Assembly (NCBI GenBank): GCA_001600455.1
Contig: BCKC01000006.1
Span: 124,001-188,000 of the forward strand
DNA: 64,000 nucleotides
Source: Endocalyx cinctus
Taxonomy: Eukaryota; Ascomycota; Sordariomycetes; Amphisphaeriales; Apiosporaceae
Reading direction: 5' to 3'
In this document: positions 58,380 to 64,000 of the stretch, one piece after another
Layout of the letters: each line of letters opens with the position of its first letter
Position numbering within the stretch: the first letter of the stretch is position 1
Program-made: the position numbers and the translations under genes
The notes under the pieces: generated by a model
What the model was told of the DNA's origin: nothing
Seen by the model: only the letters and a program-made list of their open reading frames with translations
The model's database searches: none

Positions 58380-59205
58380 TCAATCCTTTTTCTCCATGTA
58401 AGGTAGACATGCTTCATACAGCTTCTTCAAAGACGGATACTTCATCAGTCGTTCAAACACGCCCTCGTCAATCGCTCTCGCGCACTGGATGGACCCCGCG
58501 ATAGTGAAATCGGCCAGGCTCGGGTTCGCGCCGAGCACGAACGGGCCGTCGGCCTCGTGGGTGCGCATCAGCTCCTGCACCGGCCGCACGTTCTCCGTAG
58601 CCGCCTCCCAGGCGGCCTCCTCCTTCTCGGGCGGGTCGAGCAGGTCCTCGAGCGGGTGGCCGAGGTCGGCCTCGCGCGCGCGTCGAAAGTACGCGGCCGA
58701 TGCCGGCGAGAAGACGTTGACCTCGCGCGTCGTGACCGACGTGCGGAAGGCCGGGGCCAGCGCGGCGCGGTTCTTGGCGAGGATCTCGTCCCCGAGCTCG
58801 GACGATAACGTCACGGGAGGGTTCGGGTACGCGTTCTCGATGAACTGCGCGATCGGGCCCGAGTCCATCATGTACGTGTTGCTTGGCAGATGATGGATGG
58901 CCGGAACGGTGTACTTACCCCGGGTAGATTCACCCGCGACCAAGCCGCTAGTTCCAAGTTTTTTTTTTTTCTGGGTTAGGTTTAGGTATGGTGGATGAGG
59001 GTGAGACTGGTTCAAATGACAAATATGAATTAACTCACGCCTTTTTCAAAGTGGGCTCAATGTCCGGAAATTCGAGGAAAACGGTTTTATAAGGAATTTG
59101 CTTATAGTTCAGAATGAAGCGGATGCGCCACACGGTAGGTGAGAAGCAGACATTCTTGATGTTGGCCAAGTCATACAAAACAATCTCGGGCTCTTGGGCT
59201 GTCAT
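58380..59205 (-). CDS. Glutathione S-transferase family protein
   Basis: There are two exons on the minus strand: 59205-59039 and 58947-58380. The intron is 91 bp with donor GTGAGT and acceptor AACTAG, and the product is 244 residues. The thioredoxin-like N-domain begins EIVLYDLANIKNVCFSPTVW and has KYTVPAIHH with the cis-Pro that holds glutathione, then MDSGPIAQFIENAYP. The C-terminal helical domain ends with GANPSLADFTIAGSIQ, the usual N-capping/Asp motif. It likely conjugates or reduces electrophiles in the cytosol, or acts in a lignin-type ether cleavage branch (Ure2/EF1B-like or etherase-like); the class is not fixed. The exon 2 core (about 58.49-58.87 kb) is GC-rich, unlike its flanks. 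Confidence 0.85.
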
Positions 59206-60660
59206 GTTGTGCGATGGTTTGAATGAGATTTAAGTCACAAATATAGTAATCGAGTTTTCTATCTGCCGATTGTTTTTAGAATATGGATAATAGACGAGGA
59301 GGAATTTAGAAATCTGCCACCGGAGGCTAGAGCTGAGAGGGTCAGATTATAAAGTACTTGTTATAAAGTACTTGACACGGCAGGCGGCATCGATACTGAC
59401 CGACGGGTTAAAAAGGACGGAGCGGGATACGGAATGTGTATGCGGGTGACGTATTTGGTTAATGGTTAATAATCAGACTACCTAGTGCTAGGTAATTCCA
59501 AGGTTGTATCCATTTAAGCCATGTATGATTAAATCAGTGTGTATTGACCTAATGAGAACATGTACCGTAAATATCATCGGCTCCGGCTAGGAAGACTAAC
59601 TAATGCTCCTAGTTTTGCTATCAAATCTGTGATGGGATAACTTAAGACCTTTAAGAAGACGAAGTGATACCTCTTGATAATATGTATTCGAAGCATTTCA
59701 CAGCTATCTCATTCCAGGATATTTCGTTATGTATAGAGGTGTTTATAAGTGCTTACTTAGTCTGTCAATTGCGTAGGTAGACTTTCGTCATACCTACCTC
59801 TATCAATCTTCAGCTGTCGTGCCGTCATATTGTCACCTTATTATGCCTAAGGTTGGCTTCTTTCATCAGAGAGAAAACAAGACGACCGAAGGAGGTCGAT
59901 AATAGCCCTATATCTCCTACTAAACTTGAAATTCACATATCCATATAGCTATACTTCTCATTTACCTAAGCACTTAATAGATGTAGGAAGCAGAATGTGG
60001 GTTGGTCAGTTGGTGTGATTATAAAAAGAGGGCTTATTAGGGACCGTATTAGGGGCTTAAACCCTTTTTGGGCTGATTACTAGATATATACCTACGTATA
60101 GGTACCCCGGTAATTACCTGCCTAGGCAGCTAGGTAGGTATGTGGGACCCGACTTTAGGACGTTTGAGGGAGTAGAGGGGCAATAGGGTCCTATTATAGT
60201 GTATTTAGCAACTAAGCTGCTAAGTTACAGCTCGCTTTGCCCCTCACCACCAATATTTTAATACCTGGCTGCCTGGCTCATATGTTATGCACATCAAATG
60301 AATCAAATCTATTCACATATATATATATAGGTGTACATTACATTATAATCGATATTTTAAGAATAAGAGAGAAAACTTTGAAGACTATAAGAGAGGAGGA
60401 GAGAGAGAAAATAAGAGGAAAAAGAAATTCAGAGCCTGATGGTATCGAATTTTTCAACTTCGTAGGCGTGCTATAATAATAGTATTGGGCGAAATTAAAA
60501 ATTTCTCAATTTCAACCCCACCATAAGAATTCTGCATCAATCTTTCAGTCAGACGGGATATATTTTATGACGCAACATATATCCTAAAACAGTTGATATC
60601 GAATCCTATTCGTGGTTACATAGTGAAATACTTTAAAAGTTCATTCAAGTTTAATTTTCA
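59206..60660. other. Intergenic with palindromic motif cluster
   Basis: The stretch 60090-60142 carries CTGCCTAGGCAG (60118-60129) and TAGGCAGCTAGGTA (60123-60136). Near 59482-59492 is ACCTAGTGCTAGGT. No gene is supported; the open frame at 60237-60476 is low complexity. Confidence 0.6.
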
Positions 60661-61437
60661 ATGGACGAGGATACAGATACTGCTGGCTTCTTTAACGAAC
60701 CTGAAGACTTTTACCCCCCATCCCCGCCCCCAACGTCGCAAACGTACACCTTACAATCTGGTGAAACCATCACACTCCACCTAGTCGGACATAGCCCACT
60801 AGAGGCGCATTACCTATGGAATGGAAGTCGTATTATTTCTGATTACTTTGAGACTCATGTAGCTGAGGTCAAGGACCGGACCGTGCTGGAGCTAGGCGCT
60901 GGTGCAGGCTTACCTAGCATAGTCTGCACTATTCTCGGCGCAAAAAGGGTCGTCGTCACCGACTTCCCCGATCCGGATTTGGTTGTGAACATGAAGAAAA
61001 ACATCTTGGAATGCGCACTTATACCAACTTCCGATCCTGATCTGAAGGATTCTCCTATCGTCGCTGACGGCTACGTTTGGGGTGCCAACCCGGCGCACCT
61101 GATCGCGCATCTCGAGCCGGTAGGCCAAGACAACTTCGACATTCTCATATTAGCTGACCTCTTATTTCGACACTCGGAGCACGGGAAGCTCGTCGATACG
61201 ATCGAGACGACCATGAAGAGGGACAAGCGGAGCAGAGCCTTCGTCTTCTTCACCAGTTACCGCCCTTGGCTGCAGCACAAGGACTTGGCCTTCTTCGACC
61301 TCGCCCGCGAGCGGGGTTTCGAGGTTGAGAAAATTCTCGAGAAAAAGATGGATAAGGCTATGTTCGAAAACGACCCAGGCGACGAAGATGTGAGAAAGAC
61401 GGTTAGCGGATACACCCTACGTTGGTCTGACATCTGA
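60661..61437 (+). CDS. EFM7: EFM7/Nnt1-type methyltransferase of translation elongation factor 1A
   Basis: A single exon encodes 258 residues, matching yeast Efm7 (about 260). An acidic, Pro-rich N-terminus (FFNEPEDFYPPSPPP) precedes a seven-beta-strand methyltransferase domain. SAM-binding motif I is LELGAGAGLPS at residues 76-86, followed by VVVTDFPDPDLV (motif II) and DILILADLLFRHSEH (motif IV-like). ENDPGDEDVRKTVSGYTL near the end is typical of this family. Efm7 methylates the N-terminal Gly and Lys3 of eEF1A in the cytosol. It is a conserved housekeeping gene in otherwise accessory surroundings. The start at 60661 is chosen because the acidic tail is a family feature. Confidence 0.88.
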   Translation: MDEDTDTAGFFNEPEDFYPPSPPPTSQTYTLQSGETITLHLVGHSPLEAHYLWNGSRIISDYFETHVAEVKDRTVLELGAGAGLPSIVCTILGAKRVVVTDFPDPDLVVNMKKNILECALIPTSDPDLKDSPIVADGYVWGANPAHLIAHLEPVGQDNFDILILADLLFRHSEHGKLVDTIETTMKRDKRSRAFVFFTSYRPWLQHKDLAFFDLARERGFEVEKILEKKMDKAMFENDPGDEDVRKTVSGYTLRWSDI

Positions 61438-63339
61438 TTTTTCAGAGATCCGGGAAAAAATGGGGAACACCTCGGCATAAAGACCTCGCATTCATTTAAA
61501 CAGTCATCAAATACCCATGGCGTCGTCCAGACGAATAATATACGAGTTTAATCAATATGTTTCTTTTTATATTCTTCTGATGCTACTTCGCGATGTTCGC
61601 CTTAACGCCGGTTCGATAGCACTGCCAGGTTGAATGTTACCTGGTCTGTGTGGTTCTTGAAATATGTACAGGTAGTCGTTAAGCAGTACCTAGGCAGCTA
61701 GGGTCGCATTTCCCGAACCAATACCCCTCGAGGAGCTCGTAATAAGCTTGTTTTCGTTGCATATGTATTGCGGTAATTAACTTTCGCCTGTATGCGGACC
61801 TCGATAACTTGGAGTGATCTGTGATGTATCGACATTTTAACGAATCATACTAGGTACTCCTTGCTGACGACAGATTGATCATTCTTACTAACCGATGGCT
61901 CGCAATTCCATTCATTACGGTGCTGCACAGTAGATCTTGAGTTCGATAACATTCCACTTATCCTACACCATGACTCCCTCTGCCCCTCTGCCGGCCGCAA
62001 CCGAAATGCTGATCTTAGTGGATTAGAACTACATCATCTTCCCACCATAAGGAATTCTATACGGCTACATCAGACGCACCCCGAGAGACCGGTCAAATTT
62101 TCTTGGCGTTTGAAACAATATCCTGGCTGGTACGGAGTACTTAACCAACGGATCTCCAACATGGACTGTCCCGTGTTTCGGTTTCTCTGCCCTAACGCCA
62201 AGACTTACCCTACTTGGTTTTTAAATAATAAGATCATCAAAATCCAACCTTAATTCCAGCCCAGAGTGGCGCATTCAAGAGGCCAAGAATACGGAAAACG
62301 ACCCTCGGAGATTCGGATTCCTATCCCCTTTCCTGTTCGTTGATAAGCTGAATAGGGTTGCGCTGAGATGGGAAGGATTAGCATACCCCCCTGATACCCG
62401 TATGCGGCTGTGCATGCACAGCTTATAGGTCACCCCTAACCATATGTAGGAATAGACGTTGAAGTCAGCCTACTTGGCCTACTTATAAGGTAATACTGCT
62501 TATTGGCAATGTCATTAGAATACCGTATATAGTTTCATAAATGAAAGGAGTCTTTACCTACTAACATACCAGTCCAAAATCCCGAGTCTTCCGGTGGCGC
62601 GACGATCCCGAATCAGATAAGTTATGGGTGTTATAGCTGATATTCAAAAAAAAAAAAAAAAAAAAAAAAAAAGATGCAGAACCGAACCCCATCGCCCTCA
62701 TCCATTTCCCCCCAATCAACCTCATTTCCCATTTCTTCATCTAAACCGGTGACCATTCGTACACTAGGCTTAAATCAATTCGTTTCTTATGGTGCCAAGT
62801 TTCTCACAAAACATTGGCACCAACCGCTCTCTATTGGCTCATCTTCATGCAGACAGATATACACTAGACCATTCCGTTTCACACGGTGGACGAGGCTGTG
62901 CATATTGTGTGCTGTGACATCTGCACCTTTTATTATTACTTTTTTTTTGTTCCTCTCTCCATCCTTGGGGATCCAATCTGATTATTTATGGCAACGTGAT
63001 GAGAAGCATATAGGAGATGAAAAATACGGTAAACCAACCGAATCCTTGCCAGACCACAAACGCCCCCAACTTTCAGCCCTCTTCTTACTGTGCATGTCAT
63101 CACACACTCCAAGTAACAAAAAATTCGAAAAAGAAAAGGTTCGTACTTATCTGTATTATTTTCCTTTTCAACCTGTCTCCTGATTCTCTTTTATCGTCTT
63201 TCCCCCTCTTCGTCTGTTCAACCCGCGCCCTTTTCTGATCACTCCCCGTCAAGTCCGGAACCAAACTTTTCAATCCATACGTATCTCGCCGTATGTAAAG
63301 TAGAGGAAAGATCAGAAACGAACACACAACATACGTAGC
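61438..63339. other. Intergenic, including A27 tract
   Basis: An uninterrupted run of 27 A occupies 62646-62672. CCTAGGCAGCTAGGG lies near 61689-61703. The pyrimidine-rich DNA from 62674 to 63240 is probably the promoter and 5' leader of the next gene. It holds a 169-codon open frame, which I do not accept as a gene. Confidence 0.5.
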
Positions 63340-64000
63340 ATGGCATTGGGGTTATCCAGATGGTCCGTTTCACGATGGGGTATACCGAAATGGCTCGCGG
63401 CGGTTCGGCTTCTCCAGGCAGTCGGGTTCCTCGTCGCCGCCGCCCTGAACGGGTCCGTTCTAGCATACACGAATGAGAAAAATTTCCATCATGATAGTAG
63501 TATGACCGCAATAGAGCTCATGGTGCGTGAGGAGCTTAGTTTTTTTTTTTTTTCTTTCCTTCTGTCTCCCATAGTCTCACTACTTGCGGTCGCAGTTTAC
63601 TAACGAGAAAAAAACAAAACGTTCACGCGGAGAAATAGGCCAGTGCTGCTCTGATATACTCTTTACTCGTGCTCCTAATCCAGCACACGGGTCGCCGACA
63701 ACATGAACCCAGCTCTCAATTGATGATCGCTTTCGTGGTCGGCGATGTGCTATTGACCGCTTTGACCCTCGCCATTATTACCTTGATTGCCAATGCCGGG
63801 TTACCGGGTAATTGTAACGGTTTCCGGATCTCGTTTCCAATGGAATTCCATGGTAAGCCCATTCCAAAAAGAAAACTCTTCATACAAAAGCGCCGTCGCC
63901 GGTCAAGGTTCTAAGGCTAACATTGGGAATAATCGTGTGAAAGATGGCGAAGATTCGGATCGTCAACTCCACCGAGGACAATCAAAACCATCAACCACTG
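63340..64000 (+). CDS. Small multi-span membrane protein, 5' part (MARVEL-like)
   Basis: The exons are 63340-63522, 63684-63852 and 63908-64000, running off the window end. Junctions keep frame (IELM-HTGRRQ and EFHG-SKANIG), with donors GTGCGT and GTAAGC and acceptors CCAG and CAAG. Two hydrophobic helices are visible: AAVRLLQAVGFLVAAALNG, and IAFVVGDVLLTALTLAI leading to ITLIANAGLPGNCNGF. Two helices separated by a short loop and a Cys after the second recall MARVEL-type fungal membrane proteins. The first ~18 residues are basic and aromatic. The family is tentative and the 3' end is missing. Confidence 0.6.

Noticed and set aside
62674..63183. 169-codon open frame just after the A27 tract
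   Set aside because: It begins immediately after the homopolymer, is made of pyrimidine-rich low-complexity text and shows no family features; more likely the leader of the membrane-protein gene at 63340.

Overview
The window looks like chromosomal DNA of a filamentous ascomycete (Pezizomycotina, probably a sordariomycete). The evidence is short GT-AG introns of about 55-90 bp with CTAAC/CTAAT-type branch sites, a CFEM/PTH11-type seven-transmembrane receptor, a multidomain ankyrin protein, a vWA-Hint protein and a GFD2-like protein. Gene models below were built by hand: introns were placed where reading frame, splice signals and protein-family continuity agree. The class assignment is inference.

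Layout. 1-2.0 kb: 3' part of a UFD1-domain zinc-finger gene. 2-7 kb: gene-poor, with three broken gene relics and one short hypothetical gene. 7.5-12.8 kb: three neighbouring genes for a citrate-lyase-beta-type lyase, a MaoC/HTD2-type hydratase and an Ach1-type CoA transferase. Together these are the three steps of itaconate breakdown to acetyl-CoA and pyruvate (transferase, hydratase, citramalyl-CoA lyase). The lyase and hydratase genes diverge from a shared 0.6 kb spacer. 13.3-16.3 kb: a 937-residue ankyrin protein. 16.3-19.95 kb: AT-rich desert. 20-29.4 kb: an Fe(II)/2-oxoglutarate oxygenase, an amino-acid permease and a full-length ABCC transporter. 31.4-38.5 kb: PTH11-like receptor, vWA-Hint protein and a second 2-oxoglutarate oxygenase. 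41.7-47.5 kb: D-2-hydroxyacid dehydrogenase, a DUF6594-like fragment, an HD-domain hydrolase and a GFD2/YDR514C-like protein. 50.4-51.2 kb: an alpha/beta hydrolase interrupted by one in-frame TAG. 53.9-55.1 kb: a spliced but broken relic. 55.5-56.0 kb: a small three-exon His/Pro-rich gene. 58.4-59.2 kb: glutathione S-transferase. 60.7-61.4 kb: EFM7-type methyltransferase. 63.3 kb to the end: 5' part of a small membrane-protein gene.

Working together. Only the 7.5-12.8 kb trio makes a clear pathway. The hydratase has a mitochondrial-type N-terminus and the transferase belongs to a mitochondrial family, so the route probably runs in mitochondria and may detoxify or use itaconate. The oxygenase, permease, ABC transporter and receptor neighbourhood resembles accessory metabolism, but I see no backbone enzyme such as a PKS, NRPS or terpene synthase. 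Spacers are rich in decayed coding fragments and in short palindromic TACCTAGGTA/AGGCAGCTAGG motifs, so this is a dynamic accessory region. No tRNA, rRNA, CRISPR or intact transposon was found.
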